Source of the DNA: Stutzerimonas kunmingensis | GTDB taxonomy: Bacteria; Pseudomonadota; Gammaproteobacteria; Pseudomonadales; Pseudomonadaceae | DNA: 64,000 nt | Assembly (NCBI RefSeq): GCF_002929225.1 | Contig: NZ_PISM01000022.1 | Location: 496,001-560,000 of the forward strand | Reading direction: 5' to 3' | Shown here: positions 53,797 to 62,694 of the stretch, in pieces | Numbering within the stretch: position 1 is the stretch's first letter | How the letters are laid out: each line of letters opens with the position of its first letter | The notes under the pieces: model-generated | Databases searched by the model: none | What the model was told of the DNA's origin: nothing | The model's input: only the letters and a program-made list of their open reading frames with translations | Translations under genes and position numbers: made by a program

Positions 53797-55470
53797 TCAT
53801 TGGGTGGCACGCCGCTGCCGCAGCTCCTGCCAGCGTTGGACGACCGCTTCCGGCGCCCAAATTTGCGGTTCCGATGCCTGATAGTCGTCGGCCTGCTCGC
53901 GTTCGGCAACTTTTGCTGCGGCCAGCGTGAAGGCCTGCACGATATCGTCGGTTTCCTGCAGCGCTTCGGCGAACAGGGCGCGGCCGAAGTAGGTGAAGTC
54001 GCTCTGCTCGGAGCAGCCGAAGGACACCCGGTCGGCGCGGGCGGCGGTCATGATCAGCGTCTGCTCGTTCTTCAGTGGCTTGATGAAGCCGCCGGAATAG
54101 CAGGCCGAGATCACCAGGATGACCTTGCGCTTGGCGAGCGGCGCGAGCAGCTGCGCCAGATCCGCTGCCGGCAAGTCGTCCAGCGAAAGACGCGGCTGGT
54201 TCAGCACCAGTTCGTGGTCCGCCGAACCGTGGCTGGTGAAATAGAGAAAGATCAGGTCTTCCTCGCCACTGCGTTCGGCCAGCGCGCGAATCGCTCGGGT
54301 CAGGTTCTCCCGGGTCGCCAGCGGCCGGTCGACGAGATGATCGCGGTGGTTGACCAGGCTGAGTTGGCCATGGGCGGCGAAACGCTCGGCGAGCAGCTTC
54401 TGTACGTAATCGGTTTCGCGCATGAACACGCTCTGCCGGCCATCGCCGGCCACGGTCAGCGTATAGAGGTCCTGGGCAGGGCTGGAAGGCGGTAGCGCAC
54501 TGATCGCACGCTCGAGCAGCGAGCCTTGTCCCAGCAGCGCGAGCTCGAGCGGGTCCGATAGCGCGTCTGCCTGCTCGTCGCGGACGCGTCGGTCATTACG
54601 CCAGCTGCCGCGCAGCTCGGTGCCGTCGGCTTGGGTCAGTACGCCCTCGCCGTCGAAGTGTCCGTGGCGGAAACCGCCGGTATAGAAGCTACCGTCTGCG
54701 CGATCGAGACGGCCCTGGCCGTGGTAGCGCCAGTTGCGGAACTGCCCGCTGTAGCGGCTGCCATCGCTGGCGACGTAAGTGCCGGTGCCGCTCAGTTCGC
54801 CGTGGACGAAGGTGCCGTTCCAGGCGTTGCCCTCGCTATCCTCGTAGCGTCCCTGGCCATGAAACTGATCGTTCTCGAACTGGCCGCTGTAGCGCTCGCC
54901 ATGCTCGGTCGAAAAGCTGCCTTCGCCGTTCAGGTTGCCCGCGTTGAAATGCCCGCTGAGTTGACCATTGGCGTCGCTGCGGGTGCCCGGTCCATCCGGC
55001 TGGCCTTTGCTGAACTGCCCTCGATGACTGAAGCCGTCGGCATACTCCAGGCTGCCCTGGCCGTGGTAGAGGTTGTTGCGAAACTCGCCTTCGTAGACCG
55101 TGCCGTCCTGGCTGAAGCGCCCGTGGCCATGCATGCGTCCGGCCTGGAATTCGCCCTCGTAGACGCCACCCTCGACATAGCTGAAACGGCCCAGGCCGTC
55201 GAACAAGCCGTGCCTGAACTCACCCTCGTAGCGATCGCCTGTTGCGCTTTGCCAGGTGCCCAGGCCATGCCACTGGCCGTCCTTGAATTGGCCGAGGTAG
55301 TAGCTGCCGTTCGGGTAGTCGATACGACCGCTGCCCTGCAGCAAGCCCTCGACGATTTCGCCGCGATAGCGGCCGCCGTCCGGCAGCACTCCATCGGCAG
55401 GGGTGAGAGGCTCGCCCTCGCCGCAGGCGGTGAGCAGACCAAGTAACAGGAAGGGAAGAAGACGCAGCAT
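53797..55470 (-). CDS. Lipoprotein with MORN repeats and a C13 (legumain-type) cysteine protease domain
   Basis: The 557-residue protein starts with a lipoprotein signal peptide (lipobox LTAC, Cys16). About eleven MORN repeats of 22-23 residues follow (residues about 33-285, pattern YxGxFxxGxxHGxGxxxxxxG). After a linker, the C-terminal half matches peptidase family C13/caspase-like clan CD: YFTSHGSADHE with the catalytic His414 and VISACYSGGF with Cys457. It is predicted to be envelope-anchored. The Gly after the Cys (no Asp at +2) favours the outer membrane under the usual sorting rule. The natural substrate is unknown. It shares a strand with the SDR-like gene just downstream. Confidence 0.86.
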   Translation of the reverse strand: MLRLLPFLLLGLLTACGEGEPLTPADGVLPDGGRYRGEIVEGLLQGSGRIDYPNGSYYLGQFKDGQWHGLGTWQSATGDRYEGEFRHGLFDGLGRFSYVEGGVYEGEFQAGRMHGHGRFSQDGTVYEGEFRNNLYHGQGSLEYADGFSHRGQFSKGQPDGPGTRSDANGQLSGHFNAGNLNGEGSFSTEHGERYSGQFENDQFHGQGRYEDSEGNAWNGTFVHGELSGTGTYVASDGSRYSGQFRNWRYHGQGRLDRADGSFYTGGFRHGHFDGEGVLTQADGTELRGSWRNDRRVRDEQADALSDPLELALLGQGSLLERAISALPPSSPAQDLYTLTVAGDGRQSVFMRETDYVQKLLAERFAAHGQLSLVNHRDHLVDRPLATRENLTRAIRALAERSGEEDLIFLYFTSHGSADHELVLNQPRLSLDDLPAADLAQLLAPLAKRKVILVISACYSGGFIKPLKNEQTLIMTAARADRVSFGCSEQSDFTYFGRALFAEALQETDDIVQAFTLAAAKVAEREQADDYQASEPQIWAPEAVVQRWQELRQRRATQ

Positions 55471-55547
55471 GCGGGCATCCGCTCAGGCAGGACGTCCGCA
55501 GTATGCCGCAAACCGAGCGGGCTGCGACAATCGCGCAGAGTCGCCGC

Positions 55548-56003
55548 TCAGAGGACGCACAGCGCCAGGGTTTCGGCGATATAGGCCGGTTTTTCCGAGC
55601 CTTCGATCTCCATCACCGCGCGCGCCTTGAGCAGCCATTGCCCGGGATTCTTCTCGTAGGCATCGATCAGCGTCAGTCCCAGACGCACCCGCGAGCCGAC
55701 CCTCACCGGCTGGATGAAGCGCAGGCTGTCCAGCCCATAGTTGACGCCCATCTGCGTGCCTTCCGGCACGACCATAAGGTCGCCAGACAACATCGGCAGC
55801 AACGACAGCGACAGGAAGCCATGGGCAATGGTGCCGCCGAACGGTGTTTGCGCGGCTTTTTCGGCATCGATGTGGATGAACTGGTGATCGCCGGTGCAGT
55901 CGGCGAACTGGTTGACGCGCTGCTGATCGACGGTCAGCCACTCGGAGTAGCCCAGTTCCTTGCCGATGTAATCCTTGAGCTGTGCGACGGGTACCTGTGG
56001 CAT
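55548..56003 (-). CDS. MaoC-like hotdog-fold hydratase
   Basis: The 151-residue protein is a single hotdog-fold MaoC/NodN-type (R)-hydratase. The catalytic Asp and His lie in FADCTGDHQFIHIDAEKA near residue 36, followed by FGGTIAHGFLSLSLLPML. It would hydrate trans-2-enoyl-CoA or a related thioester; the exact substrate is unknown. The ATG at 56003 has AGGAGG about seven bases upstream. It diverges from the cidA-like gene. Confidence 0.9.
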   Translation of the reverse strand: MPQVPVAQLKDYIGKELGYSEWLTVDQQRVNQFADCTGDHQFIHIDAEKAAQTPFGGTIAHGFLSLSLLPMLSGDLMVVPEGTQMGVNYGLDSLRFIQPVRVGSRVRLGLTLIDAYEKNPGQWLLKARAVMEIEGSEKPAYIAETLALCVL

Positions 56004-56232
56004 GTGTCCTCCTGATTGTTCTTGTATGACTGCAGCGATGTGCAGTCTGACTAGAGAGGGGCAGTGCCGGGCCCGAAGCGGCCGACTGGCTCTGCGTCAT
56101 TTACAGCTCTAGATCAGCACGGGCAGGCGTCGCGGCAAACCAGCATCGGCACCGCGAATGGCCCGTCATAGCGCAGCGCGGGCGCCTGCCGGCGTTGCCC
56201 TTTATACTGTCGCAATTTTGCGGGAGGCTCCC

Positions 56233-56595
56233 ATGCTGCTCAGAGGCCTGACCTGGCTGGTCGCATTCCAGTTGCTCGGCACCGTCCTCAATGTGCTGTT
56301 CCTGCCCATGCTGCCGGGCCCCATCATCGGCATGGTGCTGCTGTTCGCCGGCCTGCTGGCGCGCGGCCGGGCCAGCGAATCGCTGCAGCTGGCGGCGAGC
56401 AGCCTGTTGCGCTACCTGCCGCTGCTGCTGGTACCGCCGGCGGTTGGGGTGATGGCCTATACGGAGGCGATCCTTGATGACTTCTGGGCCATCGTTGGCG
56501 TGCTGGTAATTTCGCTGCTGGTCTCGCTGGTCTTCACCGGCTGGCTGATGCAGACGCTGATCCGGCGCAAGCAGCGTCAACAGGAGGGCGCATGA
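56233..56595 (+). CDS. CidA/LrgA-family holin-like protein
   Basis: The 120-residue protein has three to four membrane helices and the conserved LPMLPGPIIGMVLLF segment of the CidA/LrgA family. Such proteins affect murein hydrolase activity, overflow metabolite transport or lysis. The ATG at 56233 is preceded by GGGAGG; the earlier in-frame start gives a non-conserved basic leader. Its stop overlaps the LrgB-type gene by 4 bases, the standard two-gene operon. Confidence 0.92.
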   Translation: MLLRGLTWLVAFQLLGTVLNVLFLPMLPGPIIGMVLLFAGLLARGRASESLQLAASSLLRYLPLLLVPPAVGVMAYTEAILDDFWAIVGVLVISLLVSLVFTGWLMQTLIRRKQRQQEGA

Positions 56596-57311
56596 TCGAA
56601 CTGCACTGGCAGGCCGCCTGGGAGGCGCTGATCCATCATCCGCTGTTCGGTGTGGCTATTACCCTGGCTGTCTTCCAGCTGGCGTATGCGGCGTATGAGA
56701 AGACCCGCTGGGTATTCCTGCAGCCGGTTCTAGTGTCGATGACGCTGATCGTCGGCATCCTCCTGCTATGTGGTATCGACTATGACGAATACCGCATCAG
56801 TGCGCAGTGGCTGACGCTGCTGCTGGGGCCGGCTACCGTTGCGCTGGCCGTGCCGCTGTACCTGAACCTGCGGCGGATTCGCGAGTTGTTCGGCCCGATC
56901 GTGATCACTTTGCTGGTCGCCGGGGTGTTTGCCACGGCGCTGGGCATGGCCCTGGCTTGGGCTTTCGGCGCGGATGACATGATCCTGATGACCCTGGCGC
57001 CGAAGTCGGTCACTTCGCCGATCGCCATGCTGGTGGCCGAGCAGATCGGAGGTGTGGTGGCGCTGGCGGCGGTGTTCGTGATGATCACCGGCGTGCTCGG
57101 CGCGATTTTCGGTCCGGAACTGTTGCGCCGGTTTGGCGTTCAGCATCCTGCGGCCCGCGGCATTGCGCTCGGGCTGACCGCCCACGCCGTGGGCACCGCG
57201 CAGGCGCTGCAGGAAAGCGACGAATGCGGTGCGTTCGCGGCCCTGGCCATGAGCCTGATGGGGGTAATGACTGCGGTGCTGTTGCCGCTGGTGGTTGCCT
57301 TGCTGCTGTGA
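56592..57311 (+). CDS. CidB/LrgB-family membrane protein
   Basis: The 239-residue protein has about seven membrane helices and the family segment APKSVTSPIAMLVAEQIGG, followed by AVFVMITGVLGAIFGPELLRRFGV and ARGIALGLTAHAVGTA. It pairs with the CidA-like protein, to which it is coupled by a 4-base overlap; its ATG has a strong AGGAGG site. Function is as for the pair; plant homologues transport glycolate, so metabolite export is an option. Confidence 0.92.
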   Translation: MIELHWQAAWEALIHHPLFGVAITLAVFQLAYAAYEKTRWVFLQPVLVSMTLIVGILLLCGIDYDEYRISAQWLTLLLGPATVALAVPLYLNLRRIRELFGPIVITLLVAGVFATALGMALAWAFGADDMILMTLAPKSVTSPIAMLVAEQIGGVVALAAVFVMITGVLGAIFGPELLRRFGVQHPAARGIALGLTAHAVGTAQALQESDECGAFAALAMSLMGVMTAVLLPLVVALLL

Positions 57312-57321
57312 TGGAGTCGCC

Positions 57322-57906
57322 ATGAGATTGCCGTTGTTCCCGCTGGATACCGTGCTGTTCCCCGGTTGTTTTCTCGATCTGCAGATATTCGAGGCACGCT
57401 ATCTCGACATGGTCAGCCAGTGCCTCAAGGCCGGGCATGGCTTTGGCGTGGTGCATATTCTGGATGGCAAGGAGGTTGGCGCAGCACCGGCGGCGTTCTC
57501 TCATATCGGTTGCGAAGCGCTGATTCGCGACTGGCAACAGCTGCCCAACGGCCTGTTGGGTATCCGGGTCGAAGGCGGGCGGCGCTTCGATGTGCAATCG
57601 TTCGAAGTACTGCGTGACCAGCTGGCCGTCGCCCAGGTCGCTTGGCGCAGCGAAGCCGACAGCCAGCCATTGGCCGAGCAGCACGCCGACCTCGTCGTAC
57701 TGCTCGCCGCGCTGGGTCAGCATCCGATGGTGAAAACCCTGGGGCTGGGCGGCGCGGTGAGCGATCAGGCAGCTCTGGCCAGTCAGCTGGCCTACCTGTT
57801 GCCATTCGATGCGGAGCAGAAGATCGAATTGCTGGGGCTGGACGAGCCAGCGTCGCAGCTCGAGCAGATTCAAAGCCTGCTCGAGCAATTGCAGGACGGG
57901 GCGTAA
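57322..57906 (+). CDS. Lon N-terminal (substrate-binding) domain protein
   Basis: The 194-residue protein consists of a stand-alone Lon substrate-binding (PUA-like) domain without ATPase or protease modules: MRLPLFPLDTVLFPGCFLDLQIFEARYLDMV is cut here into LFPLDTVLFPG and LQIFEARYLDMV, both hallmark motifs. A short helical C-terminus (about 150-194) follows. The role is unknown. The ATG at 57322 starts the conserved motif exactly, ten bases after lrgB, so it probably belongs to the same transcript. Confidence 0.88.
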   Translation: MRLPLFPLDTVLFPGCFLDLQIFEARYLDMVSQCLKAGHGFGVVHILDGKEVGAAPAAFSHIGCEALIRDWQQLPNGLLGIRVEGGRRFDVQSFEVLRDQLAVAQVAWRSEADSQPLAEQHADLVVLLAALGQHPMVKTLGLGGAVSDQAALASQLAYLLPFDAEQKIELLGLDEPASQLEQIQSLLEQLQDGA

Positions 57907-57982
57907 GGCGTGTCGCCCCAGTGTGTTCGCCAGCGTGACCTGGCGCCGCAGCGGCCAACCTTGGTGTCGCTAGAGAAGGTCG

Positions 57983-59737
57983 TCAGTAGGGTTTTTGTGC
58001 CAACGACACCGTAAAGATCCCCCAGTCGTCGATACGCTGCGTGATTTTTACCAAACCTGCCGCTGCTACCAGTTGGTCAATCTCCGCTTGGGTACGCCGC
58101 CGCATCACCCATGCCTGCCCATCTCGGTGACTGGTCAGTGCTCGGGCTATGAGCTTCAGCTGTGGGTGCCAGGGTTGTCCGGTGTATACGATGTAGCCGC
58201 CCGGTTGCAGCGCTTCGGCGACGCCGGCAAGAGAGCGGCCGATCATTTGATTGTCGCCGAACAACTCGTAGAGACCCGATACCACTACAAGCGTTGGGCG
58301 CGGCGAGAGTGCAGCCAGATCCGCCTGATCGAATGCGTCTGCCTTGATGAATCGTGCGACCTCTTCGAAACCCTTTGCCCGGATCAGGCCACTGCCGTCG
58401 CGTACATTGATATCGCTGTAATCGCGCAGGAGAATCGAGGCAGGGCGTTCTTCGAGGTCCTGTATTGCCTCGAGAATGTAGCGGCCATGGCCGGCGGCAA
58501 TGTCCACGATATGTACTGGCTGATCTGCGCTTCGCAGGCGGCTCATCGCCCCACGTAACAGCTCTTCTACATGCCTTTTTCTCGGACGTATTGCACGCCA
58601 GCCTATGGAGTTCAAATAAAGCTGGTCAATCTTGCGCCCCAGTACAGTCAGCCCTGCTGGTTCGTTTCTGTAGACATAATCGAGCGTGCTGCCGGAATCG
58701 AAACCCGCCTCGAAACCGAGCTTTAGCCCATGAGAAAGCCGGGCGCCAAGGCGCATTCCCGCACGCATGGCGCGCCAATAACATCCTTCCATGGAGTTCG
58801 GAGCTACAGGGGCAGCCAGTGCTTCTGCTTCCGCACACATCGGGCCTATTCGGTCCGCATCGAGGAGCGACGGGGGCGCCATTGGCATATCGAAATTATG
58901 ACGAATGAAACGGCGGGCCTGGCTTACTGCCCGATTACGATCTCGCTCGCCGAGCGTGTCGTGAAAGAAACCCGGCAGAACGTGTTTTTCTTTTCGTAAG
59001 CTGCCAAGTCTTTCGAAAAAAGTTACTTGTGGTTTGTGTCCTACGACGAAGTCTGCGCCTGAGATAAGGAGCTGAGTTGGGATCTGGATCGCCTGCGCAT
59101 CTGCAACCACGCGCCGCGCCGCTTCATGCAGCCCAAGGAGCATATTGACGGAAATGGCCTTGGTGATAAGCGGATCCTGCTGATAGCTCTGAATCCGCGC
59201 GGGATCGTGTGTCAGGAAGCGGGCCTTGACGTAGCTGTCGACGAAGAAGTTGCCGCGAAACGCTCGTATTAGCCCTAGGCCTGTCCGTGCGAATGGTACA
59301 TACAGCTTTACCTTGAACGCCGGTGACGCCAGCACCAGCGCCCGAACTTTGGGCGCATAGTCGTGGGCCCATGTCGCAATAACTACCGCCCCTACACTTT
59401 GCGCAACAATTGCCAGGTCTTCCTCTTTGATGCAGTGCATAGAGCCGATGTGATCGATGAACGTCTGCACGTCTCGAACACTTGTCGCGAAGCTCGGGCT
59501 GTCTCCACGGGTGCCAGGCGACAGACCGTGCCCGCGCGCATCCCAGGCAAAGAAATCGCAGTCAGGAAGGTCGAGCTCATCAACGAGGTGGGCCAGCCGG
59601 CCGGAATGCTCATGTCCGCGATGGAACATGACGACGGCCCGCCTTGTAGGCTCTGTGGACGAAAGCGCGGGCCAATGGCGGTAGGAAAGCTCTAAGGCAT
59701 CGTGGGTGCTGAAAGTTAGAAGGCGTGACTCGCGCAT
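57983..59737 (-). CDS. Bifunctional alpha/beta-hydrolase / SAM-dependent methyltransferase
   Basis: The 584-residue protein fuses an alpha/beta-hydrolase (residues about 1-290) with a class I methyltransferase (about 350-584). The hydrolase part has a monoglyceride-lipase-like FAWDARGHGLSPG, the nucleophile elbow AQSVGA (first Gly replaced by Ala) and a GFFHDTLGE catalytic His region. The methyltransferase part has motif I IVDIAAGHGRYILEAI and LLRDYSDINVRDG. As I recall, pseudomonads that carry this fusion often have it near CDP-alcohol phosphatidyltransferase and PAP2 genes, hinting at an unusual lipid; only a PAP2-containing gene is near here. The DNA is visibly richer in A/T and less codon-biased than both neighbours, consistent with transfer. 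Confidence 0.87.
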   Translation of the reverse strand: MRESRLLTFSTHDALELSYRHWPALSSTEPTRRAVVMFHRGHEHSGRLAHLVDELDLPDCDFFAWDARGHGLSPGTRGDSPSFATSVRDVQTFIDHIGSMHCIKEEDLAIVAQSVGAVVIATWAHDYAPKVRALVLASPAFKVKLYVPFARTGLGLIRAFRGNFFVDSYVKARFLTHDPARIQSYQQDPLITKAISVNMLLGLHEAARRVVADAQAIQIPTQLLISGADFVVGHKPQVTFFERLGSLRKEKHVLPGFFHDTLGERDRNRAVSQARRFIRHNFDMPMAPPSLLDADRIGPMCAEAEALAAPVAPNSMEGCYWRAMRAGMRLGARLSHGLKLGFEAGFDSGSTLDYVYRNEPAGLTVLGRKIDQLYLNSIGWRAIRPRKRHVEELLRGAMSRLRSADQPVHIVDIAAGHGRYILEAIQDLEERPASILLRDYSDINVRDGSGLIRAKGFEEVARFIKADAFDQADLAALSPRPTLVVVSGLYELFGDNQMIGRSLAGVAEALQPGGYIVYTGQPWHPQLKLIARALTSHRDGQAWVMRRRTQAEIDQLVAAAGLVKITQRIDDWGIFTVSLAQKPY

Positions 59738-59905
59738 CGAAATATCCTGGTCCCTGGACAGTTATTGAGTTATCCGAAACTCAACGGCAGAAGGCTGCTC
59801 TGCCAAGGTGCGGACTTTCCGCTGGTGGCGCGATATACGCAACGACGCCTCGCACATTTCTGGTTCGCACCAGAAAAAATTCGGATCACACGTTTGAGGG
59901 AGCAA

Positions 59906-61225
59906 TCACTGATACCGATACATCTGCATAGCTGTCGGCAGAGCCCAGACGCTGAATGCGCCGAGCAGGCCCAGACAGGCCGGCAGGATCAGCCACCAGA
60001 CTCTCGGTGCCATTGCGTGCAGTGGGCTGCGCCATTGCACCAGGGTCAGGCTGGCGGCGCAGATGCAGGCGGCCAGCAGGGCGCCGGCCGTCACGTCGGT
60101 GGTCCAGTGCACGCCGAGATAGACCCGCGAGAGTGCGATCGCCGTCGCCGGCAGGCTGGCGAGGACCAGCCAGGCAAGGCGCAGGCGCGGTGGCTGGCCG
60201 CGACCGGCGAGCACGCCGAGGGTGAGGAAGAAGGCAAACGCCGCTGAGCTGTGCCCGCTGGGAAAGCTGTAGCTGCTCAGCGGCTCCATCAGTACTTCCG
60301 GGCGAACGCGAGCGAAGGTGGCCTTCAGGGCGCCGTTGGCCAGGGCCGTGCCCAGCAGCGTAAGAATGGCGAACAGGGCGGCGCGCCATTGGCGTGCGAC
60401 CAAAAGCAGCAGGGATAGCAATACCGCGGCCCACAGTTGGGTGTGAAAGTCGCCGGCGCGGGTGACGATCACCATGATGCGGTCGAAGGTGGTGCTGCGT
60501 GCGCCCTGGATCACTGCCAGCAGGCCTTCGTCGAGTTCCTTCAGGTGCGGCCAGCCGAAAAACAGACCGAGCAGGATGGCAACGCCGAGGCCGGCCGACA
60601 GTGCGCTGACCCAACGCAAGCCGCGCAGGCTGCCGAATGCAGTTGCCGCGATCAGCGTCAGCAGCGCGCCGACCACTATCCCGGCTTCGCTCCAGAAACC
60701 CTCCTCCAGCGGCAGGCGGATGGCGGCTCCGGCGCTCCAACCGGGCAGCAGATAAGCCATCGACCAGCCGGCGGCAGCACACAGGCTGACCAGCAGGAAG
60801 CGTCCGAGCGGCATGTCGAGCATGCCGGCGGTCATCGGCAGCATGGGGCGCAGCGGGCCGATGAAGCGGCCTACCAGCAGGCTGGCTACGCCGTAGCGCT
60901 GAAAGTAGTGCTCGGCCTGCATCAGCCACTCGGGATGGTCGCGCAGGCCTCGCAAGCTGCGAATGCCCTGGTGATAGCGTCGACCGAGGGCATAGGAAAG
61001 CAGGTCGCCGATCAATCCGCCGATAAAGCCCAGCAAAAGGGTTTCCCCCAGGCTCAGCACTCCGCTGCCAGCGAGTACAGCAATGGCGAATACCAGCACC
61101 GTGCCCGGGATGATCAGTCCGACTACGGCCAGACACTCCATGCAGGCGACGATCAGCAGCGCGAGGCCCAGCCATTGCGGATGTCCGGCGAGCCATTGGG
61201 TTAGGGTTTCGAGCCACTGGCCCAT
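59906..61225 (-). CDS. DedA-family / PAP2-phosphatase fusion membrane protein
   Basis: The 439-residue protein joins a DedA/SNARE-associated domain to a type 2 phosphatidic acid phosphatase. The first part (about 15-200) has LLGFIGGLIGDLLSYALGRRYHQG and the RFIGPLRPMLPMTAG motif. The second part (about 245-430) carries the PAP2 triad: KATFARVRP, SFPSGHSS and SRVYLGVHWTTDV. DedA proteins are implicated in flipping lipid carriers such as undecaprenyl phosphate and PAP2 enzymes dephosphorylate them, so a role in carrier recycling or lipid remodelling is reasonable (inference). The start at 61225 (MGQWLETLTQWL) fits the DedA N-terminus. It diverges from proA. Confidence 0.9.
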   Translation of the reverse strand: MGQWLETLTQWLAGHPQWLGLALLIVACMECLAVVGLIIPGTVLVFAIAVLAGSGVLSLGETLLLGFIGGLIGDLLSYALGRRYHQGIRSLRGLRDHPEWLMQAEHYFQRYGVASLLVGRFIGPLRPMLPMTAGMLDMPLGRFLLVSLCAAAGWSMAYLLPGWSAGAAIRLPLEEGFWSEAGIVVGALLTLIAATAFGSLRGLRWVSALSAGLGVAILLGLFFGWPHLKELDEGLLAVIQGARSTTFDRIMVIVTRAGDFHTQLWAAVLLSLLLLVARQWRAALFAILTLLGTALANGALKATFARVRPEVLMEPLSSYSFPSGHSSAAFAFFLTLGVLAGRGQPPRLRLAWLVLASLPATAIALSRVYLGVHWTTDVTAGALLAACICAASLTLVQWRSPLHAMAPRVWWLILPACLGLLGAFSVWALPTAMQMYRYQ

Positions 61226-61428
61226 GCGGATTTCCTTGAATCGAGATCGCCTTTCGACCTGACGAAAGGGTGGTGGGTTTCCTCGGCGCAAGGATACTGC
61301 GCCGTGCTGGTTGGTTCGTAGCGCTGTCCGCGCATGCATTCGAGCGCCTTTCGCCCGGCGCCGCTGTGCGCGGGCGGTCGGGGTGGCTATAATCAGCCGC
61401 TTTCCCTTCAGTCAGGCCAGCTAGATCC

Positions 61429-62694
61429 ATGACCGAGTCCGTACTCGATTACATGAACCGCCTGGGCCGCGCCGCGCGCGAGGCCTCGCGGGTGCTTGCG
61501 CGCGCCAGCATGGCGCAGAAGAACCGTGCGCTGCAGGCCGCCGCCGCCGCGCTCGACGCAGCCCGCGACGAGTTGGTCAGCGCCAACGAGCGGGACCTTG
61601 CCGGTGGCCGCGCCAACGGTCTGGACGCGGCGATGCTCGATCGTCTTGCGCTGACGCCCAAGGTGATCGACGGCATGATCGAAGGGCTGCGCCAGGTCGC
61701 CGCGCTGCCGGACCCGATCGGCGAGATTCGCGACATGCGCTACATGCCTTCGGGCATTCAGGTTGGCAAGATGCGCGTGCCGCTGGGCGTGGTCGGGATC
61801 ATCTACGAGTCGCGGCCGAACGTGACCATCGACGCCGCCAGCCTGTGCCTGAAGTCGGGCAATGCGACCATCCTGCGCGGTGGTTCCGAGGCGATCCATT
61901 CCAATCAGGCCATTGCCCGCTGCATCCAGCTTGGCCTGGCCGAAGCCGGGCTGCCGGCAGCGGCGGTGCAGGTCGTGGAGACCACTGACCGGGCTGCGGT
62001 CGGCGCGCTGATCAGCATGCCGGAATACGTCGATGTGATCGTGCCGCGCGGCGGCAAGGGGCTGATCGAACGCATCAGTCGCGACGCCCGGGTACCGGTG
62101 ATCAAGCACCTGGACGGCATCTGCCATGTCTACATCGACGTGGCGGCGGACGTGGACAAGGCCGTTCGCGTCGCCGACAACGCCAAGACCCAGCGCTTCG
62201 CGCCGTGCAACACCATGGAGACGCTGCTGGTTCACCAGGGCATCGCCGATCGGGTGCTGCCGGCACTGGCGGCCATCTATCGCGAGAAGGGCGTTGAGTT
62301 GCGTGGCTGTGCGCGAACCCAGGCGCTGCTTGGCGGCGATGTGCTGGAGGCCAGCGAAGAAGACTGGTCCACCGAATACAACGCACCGATCCTGTCGATC
62401 CGCATCGTCGATTCGCTGGATGCCGCCATCGAGCACATCAATCGCTACGGCTCGCAACACACCGACGCGATCGTCACCGAGAATTTCACCGATGCCCGGC
62501 GCTTCCTCACCGAGGTGGACTCCGCTTCGGTGATGGTCAACGCCTCGACGCGTTTCGCCGATGGCTTCGAGTATGGCCTGGGTGCGGAGATCGGCATCTC
62601 CACTGACAAGCTTCATGCCCGTGGTCCGGTCGGTCTGGAAGGGCTGACCAGCGAGAAGTACGTGGTGTTTGGCGACGGCCACGTCCGTACCTGA
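61429..62694 (+). CDS. proA: Glutamate-5-semialdehyde dehydrogenase (gamma-glutamyl phosphate reductase)
   Basis: ProA reduces gamma-glutamyl phosphate in proline synthesis. The 421-residue protein has the aldehyde-dehydrogenase fold with catalytic Cys in QRFAPCNTMETLL, plus GVVGIIYESRPNVTIDAASLCLKSGN and VPRGGKGLIERI. The ATG at 61429 gives the usual start MTESVLDYMNRLG. The stop and the nadD ATG share one base. The proA-nadD-rsfS-rlmH order matches P. aeruginosa. Confidence 0.96.
   Translation: MTESVLDYMNRLGRAAREASRVLARASMAQKNRALQAAAAALDAARDELVSANERDLAGGRANGLDAAMLDRLALTPKVIDGMIEGLRQVAALPDPIGEIRDMRYMPSGIQVGKMRVPLGVVGIIYESRPNVTIDAASLCLKSGNATILRGGSEAIHSNQAIARCIQLGLAEAGLPAAAVQVVETTDRAAVGALISMPEYVDVIVPRGGKGLIERISRDARVPVIKHLDGICHVYIDVAADVDKAVRVADNAKTQRFAPCNTMETLLVHQGIADRVLPALAAIYREKGVELRGCARTQALLGGDVLEASEEDWSTEYNAPILSIRIVDSLDAAIEHINRYGSQHTDAIVTENFTDARRFLTEVDSASVMVNASTRFADGFEYGLGAEIGISTDKLHARGPVGLEGLTSEKYVVFGDGHVRT

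Noticed and set aside
59886..61430. A second long minus-strand frame over the DedA-PAP2 gene
   Set aside because: It is a frame-shifted reading of the same strand; the DedA and PAP2 motifs occur only in the 59906-61225 frame.
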